Shown here one piece after another: positions 1 to 6,996 of a stretch of DNA of 8,561 nucleotides (its first letter is position 1; every line of letters starts with the position of its first letter). The notes below the pieces were generated by a model. That model saw only the letters and a list, made by a program, of their open reading frames with translations, had not been told where the DNA came from and did not search any database. The stretch is from an uncultured Lachnospiraceae bacterium (GTDB lineage Bacteria; Bacillota; Clostridia; Lachnospirales; Lachnospiraceae): NCBI GenBank assembly GCA_900313745.1, contig OMSM01000197.1, positions 1 to 8,561 on the forward strand, given 5' to 3'. The position numbers and the translations under genes are program-made.

Positions 1-53
1 ACGGCCATCTGGCCAGCGGCCGCAGTCTAGTAAAGGCAGGTGACGAGCTATGA
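1..53 (+). other. possible 3' end of an upstream gene (glgC expected)
   Basis: The 49 bases before glgD are too short to identify. The frame beginning at base 3 stays open for 16 codons, reading ...SLVKAGDEL, and closes with TGA at 51-53. That would overlap the glgD ATG by four bases (ATGA), the usual arrangement for translationally coupled genes. The frame from base 1 ends instead with TAG at 28-30, and the frame from base 2 with TGA at 41-43. In many Clostridia glgC lies directly upstream of glgD, so the end of GlgC is the best guess, but no residues here confirm it and codon use does not choose between frames. AGGTGA at 38-43, six bases before the ATG, is a good ribosome binding site for glgD. 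Confidence 0.3.
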
Positions 54-1168
54 GAGCGATCGGAATCATACTTGCGGGCGGCAACAGCAAGCGCATGAAG
101 CAGCTCTCCGAGAAGAGGGCTGTATGTGCGATGCCCATTGCCGGCAGTTATCGCAGCATTGACTTTGCTCTCAGCAACATGGAGCAGTCCCAGATCCAGA
201 AGGTGGCAGTGCTTACCCAGTACAACTCCGGAAGCCTGAACGAGCACTTAAGCTCCTCCAAGTGGTGGGATTTCGGGCGCAAGCAGGGAGGCCTCTTCCT
301 CTTCACCCCCTCCATTACCCAGGAGAGCAACAGCTGGTACAGGGGTACGGCGGATGCCATCGCACAGAACCTCAATTTCCTCAAGAATTCGCATGAGCCT
401 TATGTGGTGATCACCTCCGGCGACTGCGTCTACAAGATGGATTACAACGAGGTGCTGAAATACCACATCGAGCGCAAGGCAGACATTACCGTGGTCGTGA
501 AGGACATGCCCGCGGACATGAATGTGGAGCGCTACGGCACGGTGCGCATGGACGAGGAGAACCGGATTACCGAGTTCGAGGAGAAGCCCATCGTCGCCAG
601 GTCCAACACGATTTCCTGCGGAATCTATGTCATTCGCCGCAGGCAGCTCATTGAACTTCTTGAGCGCGCGCAGGACGAGAGCCGCTACGACTTCGTCAAG
701 GACATTCTCATCCGCTACAAGGATGTGAAGAGAATCTACGGATACAGGACGGAGAACTACTGGAGCAACATCGCTTCTGTCGATGATTACTACCGCACGA
801 ATATGGACTTCTTAAAGCCCGAGGTCAGAAACTACTTCTTCAAGCAGTATCCCACGGTGAATTCCAAGGTTCTCGATCTGCCTCCGGCAAAGTTCAATGT
901 CGGTGTAACGGTGCACAACAGCCTTCTGGCTGCCGGCTGCATCATCAACGGCACAGTCGAGAACTCCATACTTTTCCACAAGGTATATGTCGGCAACAAC
1001 TGCGTCATCCGCAATTCAATCATTCTGAATGACGTATACATCGGCGACAACACCTACATCGAGAACTGCATCGTCGAGAGCCGCGACACACTTCAGGCCA
1101 ATGCCTACTTCCGCGGAGAAAACGGTGTGAAGATTGTTGTGGAGAAGCATGACAGATACTATATCTGA
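50..1168 (+). CDS. glgD: Glucose-1-phosphate adenylyltransferase, GlgD (regulatory-type) subunit
   Basis: This is the GlgD subunit of bacterial ADP-glucose pyrophosphorylase, the cytoplasmic enzyme that makes ADP-glucose from ATP and glucose-1-phosphate for glycogen synthesis. In Firmicutes GlgD pairs with catalytic GlgC and mainly modulates it. The 372 residues show a nucleotidyltransferase fold (about 1-250) with LAGG near residue 8, RGTADA (98-103), GDCVYKMDY (124-132, Asp125 in the metal-binding position) and EKP (178-180). A C-terminal left-handed beta-helix of hexapeptide-like repeats follows (about 280-350). The GlgC signature AKPAVP is replaced by AVCAMP (24-29), so the lysine is lost, and GDH is GDC. 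These are features of the GlgD branch rather than of a catalytic subunit. Length is normal. The start is supported by AGGTGA six bases upstream. There is no terminator before spoVG, so readthrough into it is possible. Confidence 0.93.
   Translation: MRAIGIILAGGNSKRMKQLSEKRAVCAMPIAGSYRSIDFALSNMEQSQIQKVAVLTQYNSGSLNEHLSSSKWWDFGRKQGGLFLFTPSITQESNSWYRGTADAIAQNLNFLKNSHEPYVVITSGDCVYKMDYNEVLKYHIERKADITVVVKDMPADMNVERYGTVRMDEENRITEFEEKPIVARSNTISCGIYVIRRRQLIELLERAQDESRYDFVKDILIRYKDVKRIYGYRTENYWSNIASVDDYYRTNMDFLKPEVRNYFFKQYPTVNSKVLDLPPAKFNVGVTVHNSLLAAGCIINGTVENSILFHKVYVGNNCVIRNSIILNDVYIGDNTYIENCIVESRDTLQANAYFRGENGVKIVVEKHDRYYI
1137..1165 (+). promoter_or_regulatory. weak candidate promoter for spoVG inside the end of glgD
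   Basis: TTGTGG (1137-1142) and TATATC (1160-1165) are 17 bases apart and would start transcription near 1172, about 47 bases before the spoVG ATG. spoVG often has its own promoter in other Firmicutes. The match to the sigma-A consensus is only partial (3/6 and 4/6), so this is a suggestion only. Confidence 0.2.
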
Positions 1169-1198
1169 GAAACAGCATCAGCCGTCAAATACAAGCAC

Positions 1199-1206
1199 AG
1201 AAAGGA
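1199..1206 (+). promoter_or_regulatory. ribosome binding site bearing on the spoVG start
   Basis: AGAAAGGA lies 3 bases before a GTG (1210) and 12 bases before an in-frame ATG (1219). Three bases is too close for normal initiation. Twelve is long but workable, so the site favours the ATG, which also gives the family's usual first residues. Confidence 0.5.
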
Positions 1207-1218
1207 CAAGTGAGTTCT

Positions 1219-1497
1219 ATGGAAATCACGGATGTCAGAGTGCGTAAGGTCGCAAAAGACGGGAAGATGAAAGCGGTTGTTTCGATCACGATAGACAACG
1301 AATTCGTAGTGCATGACATCAAGGTAATCGAGGGAGAAAAGGGCTTTTTCATCGCCATGCCCAGCAAGAAGTCGGGAGACGGTGAATTCAGAGATATCGC
1401 TCATCCTATCAACGCAGACATGCGCAGACGTCTTGAGGAGGTCATCCTCAAGCGCTATGAGGAATGTCTGCAGGAACCAGACGCAGAGACTTATTAA
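1219..1497 (+). CDS. spoVG: SpoVG family regulator
   Basis: SpoVG is a small nucleic-acid-binding protein, conserved in Firmicutes, that affects sporulation septation, capsule and virulence gene expression in various species. The protein is 92 residues from the ATG, normal for the family. It opens with the characteristic MEITDVRVRK and contains the conserved VHDIKVIEGEKGFFIAMPS block followed by GEFRDIAHPIN and a C-terminal helix (MRRRLEEVILKRYEE). An in-frame GTG at 1210 would add three residues (MSS), but it sits only 3 bases from the ribosome binding site, and SpoVG proteins normally begin at MEITD. It lies 50 bases after glgD on the same strand and is followed by a strong terminator, so it ends this transcription unit. 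Its presence does not prove sporulation, since non-sporulating relatives also carry it. Confidence 0.95.
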   Translation: MEITDVRVRKVAKDGKMKAVVSITIDNEFVVHDIKVIEGEKGFFIAMPSKKSGDGEFRDIAHPINADMRRRLEEVILKRYEECLQEPDAETY

Positions 1498-1521
1498 GCA
1501 GATCTGAAGATCATTTCAGGG

Positions 1522-1558
1522 AAGAGGGAAGCGCAGAAATGCAGCTTCCCTCTTTGTT
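1522..1558 (+). terminator. intrinsic terminator after spoVG
   Basis: An 11-bp perfect stem pairs 1522-1532 (AAGAGGGAAGC) with 1544-1554 (GCTTCCCTCTT). Inside it, GCA and TGC can add three pairs closed by a GAAA tetraloop, with one bulged A at 1543. The 3' arm runs into the pyrimidine-rich TTTGTTCTTC. It starts 25 bases after the spoVG stop and separates glgD-spoVG from pth-mfd. A smaller hairpin (CTGAA 1504-1508 with TTCAG 1515-1519) lies just before it. Confidence 0.85.
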
Positions 1559-1559
1559 C

Positions 1560-1590
1560 TTCACCTCACGATTATGCCCTTCGGTATGAT
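1560..1590 (+). promoter_or_regulatory. candidate promoter for the pth-mfd unit
   Basis: TATGAT at 1585-1590 matches a sigma-A -10 box at 5 of 6 positions. TTCACC at 1560-1565 is a weak -35 with a long 19-base spacer. Only about 45 bases separate the preceding terminator from the pth ATG, so any promoter for pth must lie here. With this -10 box, transcription would start near 1597, leaving a leader of about 7 bases. TAAAAT at 1590-1595 is an alternative -10 that would make the message fully leaderless. Confidence 0.35.
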
Positions 1591-1603
1591 AAAATAATCT
1601 ATT

Positions 1604-2182
1604 ATGGACTCACTGGTGATTATCGCCGGCCTCGGCAATCCGGGGCGGCAGTACGAAGGAACGCGGCACAACGTCGGATTCGATGTAATCGACATTCTCT
1701 ATGACCGCTATGATTTCTCCTCCCCGAAGCGCTTCGGGAAGTCCCAGGTGGTCACCGGCAGGATCGGGGACCGCAGGGTAGTCATGGCCAAACCCATGAC
1801 CTACATGAACCTCAGCGGAGAAGCGGTAAGGGAACTGGTGGATTTCTACAAGGCGGACGCGGAGAGCAGCCTGATAGTCATAAACGACGACATTGATCTT
1901 GAACCGGGAAGGCTCAGGATCCGCCTGAAGGGAAGCGCCGGCGGGCATAACGGACTGAAGAGCATCATTCAGCATCTCGGAACCCAGAATTTCATCCGGA
2001 TCAGGGTGGGAGTCGGCGGAAAGCCCGCACCCGATGCGGATCTGGCAAATCATGTCCTGGGGCACCCCGGAAAGGCGGACCGCGAGGCAATCGGGGACGC
2101 GGAGAGCAGGGCTGCCGATGCTGTTGAGATGATCCTCGCCGAAGGACCGGACCGGGCGATGACCCGCTATAATGTGAAGTAG
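1604..2182 (+). CDS. pth: Peptidyl-tRNA hydrolase
   Basis: Pth cleaves the ester bond in peptidyl-tRNAs that drop off stalled ribosomes and so recycles tRNA in the cytoplasm. The 192 residues match the usual length, and the family motifs are all present: GLGNPG (9-14, Asn12), TRHNVGFD (20-27, catalytic His22), MTYMNLSG (65-72, Asn69), NDDIDLEPG (94-102, Asp95) and GGHNGLKS (113-120, Asn116). These correspond to the E. coli catalytic and tRNA-contact residues Asn10, His20, Asn68, Asp93 and Asn114. An in-frame TAA at 1595-1597 excludes any upstream start. An internal GTG at 1616 would still leave the core intact. No Shine-Dalgarno sequence precedes either codon. mfd begins 30 bases after the stop; pth-mfd is a common pair in Firmicutes. 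Confidence 0.97.
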   Translation: MDSLVIIAGLGNPGRQYEGTRHNVGFDVIDILYDRYDFSSPKRFGKSQVVTGRIGDRRVVMAKPMTYMNLSGEAVRELVDFYKADAESSLIVINDDIDLEPGRLRIRLKGSAGGHNGLKSIIQHLGTQNFIRIRVGVGGKPAPDADLANHVLGHPGKADREAIGDAESRAADAVEMILAEGPDRAMTRYNVK

Positions 2183-2212
2183 CCTTAATCTTCTTTCTTT
2201 TCGGTAGATTTC

Positions 2213-5200
2213 ATGCGCACAATTACCGCACCTCTCAGGGATGCACAATTTTATCAGAAAGCGGTGGCAATGCTGGCAGGAGAGGCATCCGCGGACATCC
2301 GTCCGGGCGGGAAAGGTGTTCCCGCTGCGGACGGCATTCCGGCTGCCTGCGATTTCGACGGCTGCGTGGACTCCCAGAAACTCCAGCTTTCATTTGCCCT
2401 GACCGAGGCCGGGGAGCTCGCCGGACGCTCCGTGGTCCGGCTTTTTGTGACCTACAGTGATATCCGCGCGAAGGAGCTCTACGAGGACTGCAGATATTAT
2501 GACCGCAACACGGTGTTCTTCCCGGCGAAGGACCTGATCTTCTATCAGGCGGACTTAAGGAGCAGGGAGATCACGACCCAGCGCATCCGCTGCCTGCGGA
2601 GGCTGCTGGAGGGGAGAACCGTGACTGTGGTGACCACATTTGCCGCCCTGATGACGCCCCAGGCGCCGCTGGCGGTGATGAAGGATCACGTGCTCTCCCT
2701 GTCCAGGCGGGAGACCATCTCCGAAGACAGCATCGCGGAGCGGCTGGTGGAGATGGGATACGAGCGCAATTACCAGGTCGACAGTCCCGGGCAGTTCGCG
2801 ATCCGCGGCGACATTGTGGATATCTATGACCTCACGGAGGAGAATCCCTGCCGCATCGAGTTCTGGGGAGACGAGATCGAATCCATCAGAAGTTTTGACA
2901 TCCTTTCACAGCGCTCCATAGAGCAGCTGGAGACCACCAGGATCTATCCTGCGACGGAGTTCATCCTCTCCGGGGCGCGAATCGCCGACGGGGTGCGGCG
3001 CATACGGGAGGAACTGGAACAGCGCTACACAGCACTCCGGAGGGAGATGAAGACAGAGGAGTCCGCGAGGCTTAAGAGCGCGGTGGAGGAAGCTGTTGAC
3101 GAGGCCAATCTGAGGGATCTGCAGAGCGGCCTTGAGAGCTACATAAGGTATTTCTACCCCGCGAGCGACGGGCTTTTGTCCTTCTTTGACAGGAAGCGGA
3201 CGATGCTCTTCGTCGATGAACCTGCGCGCACGAGGGAGAGCGCTCTCGCGGTGGAGGCCGAGTTCCGGGAGAGCATGGTCTCCCGGGCGGAGAAGGGCTA
3301 CATCCTTCCCGGGCAGATGGATCTCCTCATTCCTACGGAGGAGGTGGAGGCCTCGATGGCCCGTTTCCTGAGGGTCGGGCTAAGTACGCTGGGGATGCCG
3401 TCAATGCTCTTTCCCGAGGAACACAGGCTTCACCTGAGAGCAAGGAGCACCGCCCCGTACAACAACAGTTTTGACACGCTCCTCTCCGATCTGAAGAAAC
3501 TGAAGAAAAACGAGAGCCGCGTGCTCATCCTCTCCGCGTCCAGAACCAGGGCAAAGCGCCTCGCGGAGGATATCACGGGCGAAGGCGTCACCGCGTTCTA
3601 CAGCGACAACCCCGAGAGGGAGCTGAAGCCCGGCGAAATCATGGCGGGCTATGGCCAGCTGCTTCACGGTTTTGAGTACACGGACTTAAAGTTCACGGTC
3701 ATCGCGGAGACAGATATCTTCGGCGCGGAGAAGAAGCGGAAGCCGAAGGCGCACCGATATGAGGGGGGCGAGCGCATACGCAGCTTCTCCGACCTCAAGG
3801 TGGGCGATTACGTGGTTCATGAGGATTACGGCATCGGAATCTACCGCGGCATCGAGAAAATCGAAGTCGATCACATCGCCAAGGATTATCTGAAGATCGA
3901 GTATGGGCAGGGCGGGATCCTTTATGTCCTTCCGACGGAGCTCTCCGTGCTGCAGAAATACTCCATGGGCGAGGAGGCGAAGCCGAAACTCAACCGCCTT
4001 GGCACGTCGGAATGGCAGAATACGCGCTCGAAAGTAGCCAGGGCGGTGGAGACCGTCGCGGACGACCTGGTGGAGCTTTACGCGAAGCGGCAGTCCATGC
4101 AGGGACATGCCTTCGGACAGGATACCGTGTGGCAGCGGGAGTTCGAGGAGATGTTCCCCTACCAGGAGACAGAGGATCAGCTTACTGCCATCGAGGACAC
4201 CAAGAAGGACATGGAGTCCCCGAAGATCATGGACCGGCTGATCTGCGGCGACGTGGGCTACGGCAAGACCGAGGTCGCGCTGAGGGCCGCCTTCAAGGCG
4301 GTGCAGGACGGGTTCCAGGTGGCTGTTCTCGTTCCGACGACGATCCTGGCACAGCAGCACTACAATACCTTCACCGAGAGGCTGAGAGGCTATCCGGTGA
4401 ACGTTGAGGTGCTTTCGCGTTTCCGGACCGCAGCGGAGGTGAAGAAGGCCGTTGCGGGGCTTGCCTCGGGAATGACGGACATTGTGATCGGCACCCACAG
4501 GCTGCTGTCGAAGGACGTGAAATTCAAGAACCTTGGGCTTCTTGTGGTGGACGAGGAGCAGCGCTTCGGCGTCACGCACAAGGAGAAAATAAAGAAGCTC
4601 AGGGAAAACGTGGACGTGCTCACGCTTACCGCGACGCCGATTCCGAGGACGCTGCACATGAGCCTGGTGGGCATCCGGGACATGAGCATCCTCGAGGAGG
4701 CCCCGGAGGAGAGAAGGCCGATCCAGACCTACGTCATGGAACAGAACGACGAGCTCGTGCGGGAAGCTGTCGTCCGGGAGGTCGCGAGGCACGGGCAGGT
4801 CTACTATGTGCACAACCGGGTGAATGACATCGCCGAGGTGGCGGGAAAGCTCCAGGAGATGATCCCGGAGGCAAGGATAAGCTACGCTCACGGACAAATG
4901 GATGAGCGGGAGCTGGAGCGCGTCATGTATGCCTTCATCAACCGGGAGATCGACGTCCTGGTCTCGACGACGATCATCGAGACCGGGCTGGACATCTCCA
5001 ATGTGAACACGATGATCATCCAGGATGCCGACCGGCTGGGACTTGCCCAGCTCTATCAGCTCCGCGGGCGCGTCGGCCGTTCCGACAGGACGGCATACGC
5101 CTTCCTTCTCTACAGGAAGGACCGCATGCTGAGGGAGGTGGCCGAGAAGCGGCTTTCCGCAATACGGGAATTCACGGACCTGGGCAGCGGGTACCGTATC

Positions 5201-5815
5201 GCGATGCGCGACCTGGAGATCCGCGGGGCGGGCTCCGTGCTTGGCAGGGCACAGCACGGGCACATGGCCTCCGTGGGATATGACCTGTACTGCAAGCTTC
5301 TGGGAGAAGCGGTGAGCCGCGCCAAAGGCGAGGAGGTGGAGGAGGAGCACGGGGCGAGGGTCAACCTCTCCGTGGATGCCTTCCTCCCCGAGAGCTACAT
5401 CGTCAACGAGGCCCAGAAGCTGGAAATTTATAAGAAAATATCTGCAATTAACAGCACCGATGCCGCGGAGGAGATGAAGGATGAGCTCACGGACAGGTTC
5501 GGAGAAATCCCGCCTCCCGCGAAGAACCTGCTGCGCATCGCGCTCATCCGCTCGGTGGCGGGCAGCCTGGAGATCAGCGAAATTACAGGATATGCAGGAT
5601 TTATCCGCATTATCCCGGAGAAGAACGCGTCCGTCCGCGTGGAGAACATTCCGCAGCTTTTGAGGAAGTACAAGGACAAGCTCCGGTTTGCGGCAAGAGG
5701 TACGCCGCAGTTTGAGTACAGCTATAAACCCACCGGCTCTCTGGAGAAGGATGAGGACGATCTCTTAAACAGCGCGGAGGACCTCCTTGTGGCCTACGCG
5801 GAGCTGCTGCGGTAA
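2213..5815 (+). CDS. mfd: Transcription-repair coupling factor Mfd
   Basis: Mfd is a DNA translocase that pushes stalled RNA polymerase off damaged DNA and recruits UvrA for nucleotide excision repair. The 1200 residues show the full domain order. A UvrB-like N-terminal module (about 1-350) includes IRGDIVDIY at 197-205. A CarD-like RNA polymerase-binding domain (about 525-590) has GDYVVHEDYGIGIYRG. The RecG-like helicase motor has Walker A GDVGYGKT (679-686), DEEQ (780-783), TATPIPRT (806-813) and QLRGRVGRS (949-957). The TRCF C-terminal domain (about 1040-1145) includes FGEIPPPAKNLL. Nothing appears truncated or frameshifted. Residues about 23-49, rich in Gly, Ala, Pro and charged residues before CVDSQKLQLS, look like an unconserved N-terminal extension. 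An in-frame TAA at 2186-2188 with no earlier start codon fixes ATG 2213 as the first possible start. Its ribosome binding site is poor (GGTAGA at 2203-2208). Confidence 0.98.
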   Translation: MRTITAPLRDAQFYQKAVAMLAGEASADIRPGGKGVPAADGIPAACDFDGCVDSQKLQLSFALTEAGELAGRSVVRLFVTYSDIRAKELYEDCRYYDRNTVFFPAKDLIFYQADLRSREITTQRIRCLRRLLEGRTVTVVTTFAALMTPQAPLAVMKDHVLSLSRRETISEDSIAERLVEMGYERNYQVDSPGQFAIRGDIVDIYDLTEENPCRIEFWGDEIESIRSFDILSQRSIEQLETTRIYPATEFILSGARIADGVRRIREELEQRYTALRREMKTEESARLKSAVEEAVDEANLRDLQSGLESYIRYFYPASDGLLSFFDRKRTMLFVDEPARTRESALAVEAEFRESMVSRAEKGYILPGQMDLLIPTEEVEASMARFLRVGLSTLGMPSMLFPEEHRLHLRARSTAPYNNSFDTLLSDLKKLKKNESRVLILSASRTRAKRLAEDITGEGVTAFYSDNPERELKPGEIMAGYGQLLHGFEYTDLKFTVIAETDIFGAEKKRKPKAHRYEGGERIRSFSDLKVGDYVVHEDYGIGIYRGIEKIEVDHIAKDYLKIEYGQGGILYVLPTELSVLQKYSMGEEAKPKLNRLGTSEWQNTRSKVARAVETVADDLVELYAKRQSMQGHAFGQDTVWQREFEEMFPYQETEDQLTAIEDTKKDMESPKIMDRLICGDVGYGKTEVALRAAFKAVQDGFQVAVLVPTTILAQQHYNTFTERLRGYPVNVEVLSRFRTAAEVKKAVAGLASGMTDIVIGTHRLLSKDVKFKNLGLLVVDEEQRFGVTHKEKIKKLRENVDVLTLTATPIPRTLHMSLVGIRDMSILEEAPEERRPIQTYVMEQNDELVREAVVREVARHGQVYYVHNRVNDIAEVAGKLQEMIPEARISYAHGQMDERELERVMYAFINREIDVLVSTTIIETGLDISNVNTMIIQDADRLGLAQLYQLRGRVGRSDRTAYAFLLYRKDRMLREVAEKRLSAIREFTDLGSGYRIAMRDLEIRGAGSVLGRAQHGHMASVGYDLYCKLLGEAVSRAKGEEVEEEHGARVNLSVDAFLPESYIVNEAQKLEIYKKISAINSTDAAEEMKDELTDRFGEIPPPAKNLLRIALIRSVAGSLEISEITGYAGFIRIIPEKNASVRVENIPQLLRKYKDKLRFAARGTPQFEYSYKPTGSLEKDEDDLLNSAEDLLVAYAELLR

Positions 5816-5831
5816 ATAAAGGACAATCTTA

Positions 5832-6938
5832 ATGAACAAGCGAAAAAACGACAGAAGAAGGCGCCGCCGCAATCCCGTGCTTCTGGTGCTGACGATTATT
5901 CTCAGTACAGTTTTTGTCGTATCCATGTCAAAACTTGTGCTGGAGCTCCTGGAATATGAGAGGGCGAAGGCGGAGTACGACGCGCTCGCAAAACTCGTCG
6001 TAGCGGAGCCGAAGGCGGAGGTGATCCCGGAGGAGGCCATAGAGGAGCCGGTGCCGGAGGAGACGGAGGAGAAGCCGTTTTCCTGGCGCTTTCTCGCGGA
6101 CTGGGCGCCGGAGGAGATGTGGGGCTTTTATCCCGGGCTGGAGATCAGTCACGACGAGCTGAAGGAGATCAATCCGGATTATCTCGGTATTATCACCATT
6201 CCCGCGCTGGACCTCGTCTATCCCATGGTACAGGGGGAGGACAACGACCACTATCTCCATGTAACATTTGAGGGCAGCAGAATCTCTTCCGGCTGCATCT
6301 TCGTGGACTGCCGGCACCGCGCGGACTTCACCGACTACAACACGCTGATCTACGGCCACAACATGCGCAACATGACCATGTTCGGCTCGCTTAAGCGCTT
6401 CATCCAGAACACGGAGCTCTGCGATACGGATCCATATATATACATCTATACCTGTGCGAGGCACATGCCGCCGCGGACTGACGCAGAGGACGCGGAAAGC
6501 ACTGGCGAAGGAGAGAACCCGGAGGACGCGGAAAGCCCCGGAGAAGGAGAGACCGCGGAAAATGCAGGGAGTTTTAGCGGCGGGGAAACCGGGCCGGAGG
6601 ATGAGCTGCCTGCGCAGGGTGAAGAGATCTTTGTTCCTGAGGCGGTCCGGCGCTACCGGATTTTCGGCTATTATGTGACCGGCGGCTACAGTGATGCCTA
6701 CATGGAGGTGAAGAACAAGGAGTACTACGACGCCTTTGTCGACTCCATCCTCAGAGTATCGAACTACGAAAACGGCAGGGATGCGGTGGACTTCTCGGAG
6801 TATCCCCGGCTGATCACGCTCTCCACCTGCCATGGCGCTTCCGGCAGCGGGCAGTATTTTGTGGTGCACGCCGCTCTGGAGGAGCTTATTCCCACCGGAC
6901 CGGAAACCGAGGACACCGGGGAAGAGGATCAGGAGTAA
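5832..6938 (+). CDS. Class B-type sortase with acidic repeat insertion and missing catalytic Arg
   Basis: Sortases are membrane-anchored cysteine transpeptidases that cut a sorting motif in surface proteins and attach them to the cell wall or build pili. The 368 residues begin with a basic stretch (KRKNDRRRRRR) and one hydrophobic segment (about 15-37), giving an N-in topology with the catalytic domain outside. An acidic Glu/Pro linker follows (about 58-82). The domain core shows YLGIITIPALDLVYPMVQG (118-135), SGCIFVD (153-159), YGHNM (174-178, catalytic His176) and ITLSTC (328-333, catalytic Cys333), all typical of class B. Two things are odd. Residues about 208-270 are an acidic low-complexity insertion between strands YIYIYT and YRIFGYYV. 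The catalytic Arg expected just before FVVHA is Tyr342 (SGQYFVVHA). It starts 16 bases after the mfd stop, with AAAGGA at 5818-5823 as ribosome binding site, so it is probably co-transcribed with mfd. No sorted substrate is seen in the window. Confidence 0.85.
   Translation: MNKRKNDRRRRRRNPVLLVLTIILSTVFVVSMSKLVLELLEYERAKAEYDALAKLVVAEPKAEVIPEEAIEEPVPEETEEKPFSWRFLADWAPEEMWGFYPGLEISHDELKEINPDYLGIITIPALDLVYPMVQGEDNDHYLHVTFEGSRISSGCIFVDCRHRADFTDYNTLIYGHNMRNMTMFGSLKRFIQNTELCDTDPYIYIYTCARHMPPRTDAEDAESTGEGENPEDAESPGEGETAENAGSFSGGETGPEDELPAQGEEIFVPEAVRRYRIFGYYVTGGYSDAYMEVKNKEYYDAFVDSILRVSNYENGRDAVDFSEYPRLITLSTCHGASGSGQYFVVHAALEELIPTGPETEDTGEEDQE
6486..6593 (+). repeat. three 36-bp in-frame tandem repeats inside the sortase gene
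   Basis: Three consecutive 36-base units (6486-6521, 6522-6557, 6558-6593) encode residues 219-254: EDAESTGEGENP, EDAESPGEGETA and the degenerate ENAGSFSGGETG. The first two are nearly identical at DNA level, both with GAGGACGCGGAAAGC, so they arose by a recent duplication. The third has drifted. The unit is a multiple of three, so changes in copy number would keep the frame. Confidence 0.85.
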
Positions 6939-6996
6939 ACCTCAGTTATCAGCTGCGCGGAGACGAACTGATCCCGCAGACATATGGAGGTAAGGG

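Noticed and set aside
16..23. NotI-like site GCGGCCGC and nearby GGCC repeats, suggesting cloning-vector sequence
   Set aside because: One 8-base site is expected by chance in GC-rich DNA; the two GGCC at 3-6 and 11-14 are 4 bases apart, not the 5 of SfiI, and the sequence runs straight into a normal ribosome binding site for glgD.
1610..2248. 212-codon - strand frame opposite pth
   Set aside because: Antisense shadow of a complete Pth; its translation has no family resemblance.
3686..5350. 554-codon open frame on the - strand inside mfd
   Set aside because: It lies wholly opposite mfd, whose protein has every family motif. The antisense translation is low-complexity (rich in His, Leu, Arg, Val) with no recognisable domain. 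Long antisense frames are common opposite GC-rich genes.
5928..6869. 313-codon open frame on the - strand opposite the sortase gene
   Set aside because: No recognisable motif and no ribosome binding site evidence; it mirrors the codon pattern of the sortase gene, which has clear HNM and LSTC motifs.
6945..6980. possible terminator hairpin between the sortase and deacetylase genes
   Set aside because: CTGCG(C)GG can pair with CCCGCAG with one bulge and a 12-base loop, but the stem is short and no T-run follows, so readthrough is more likely.
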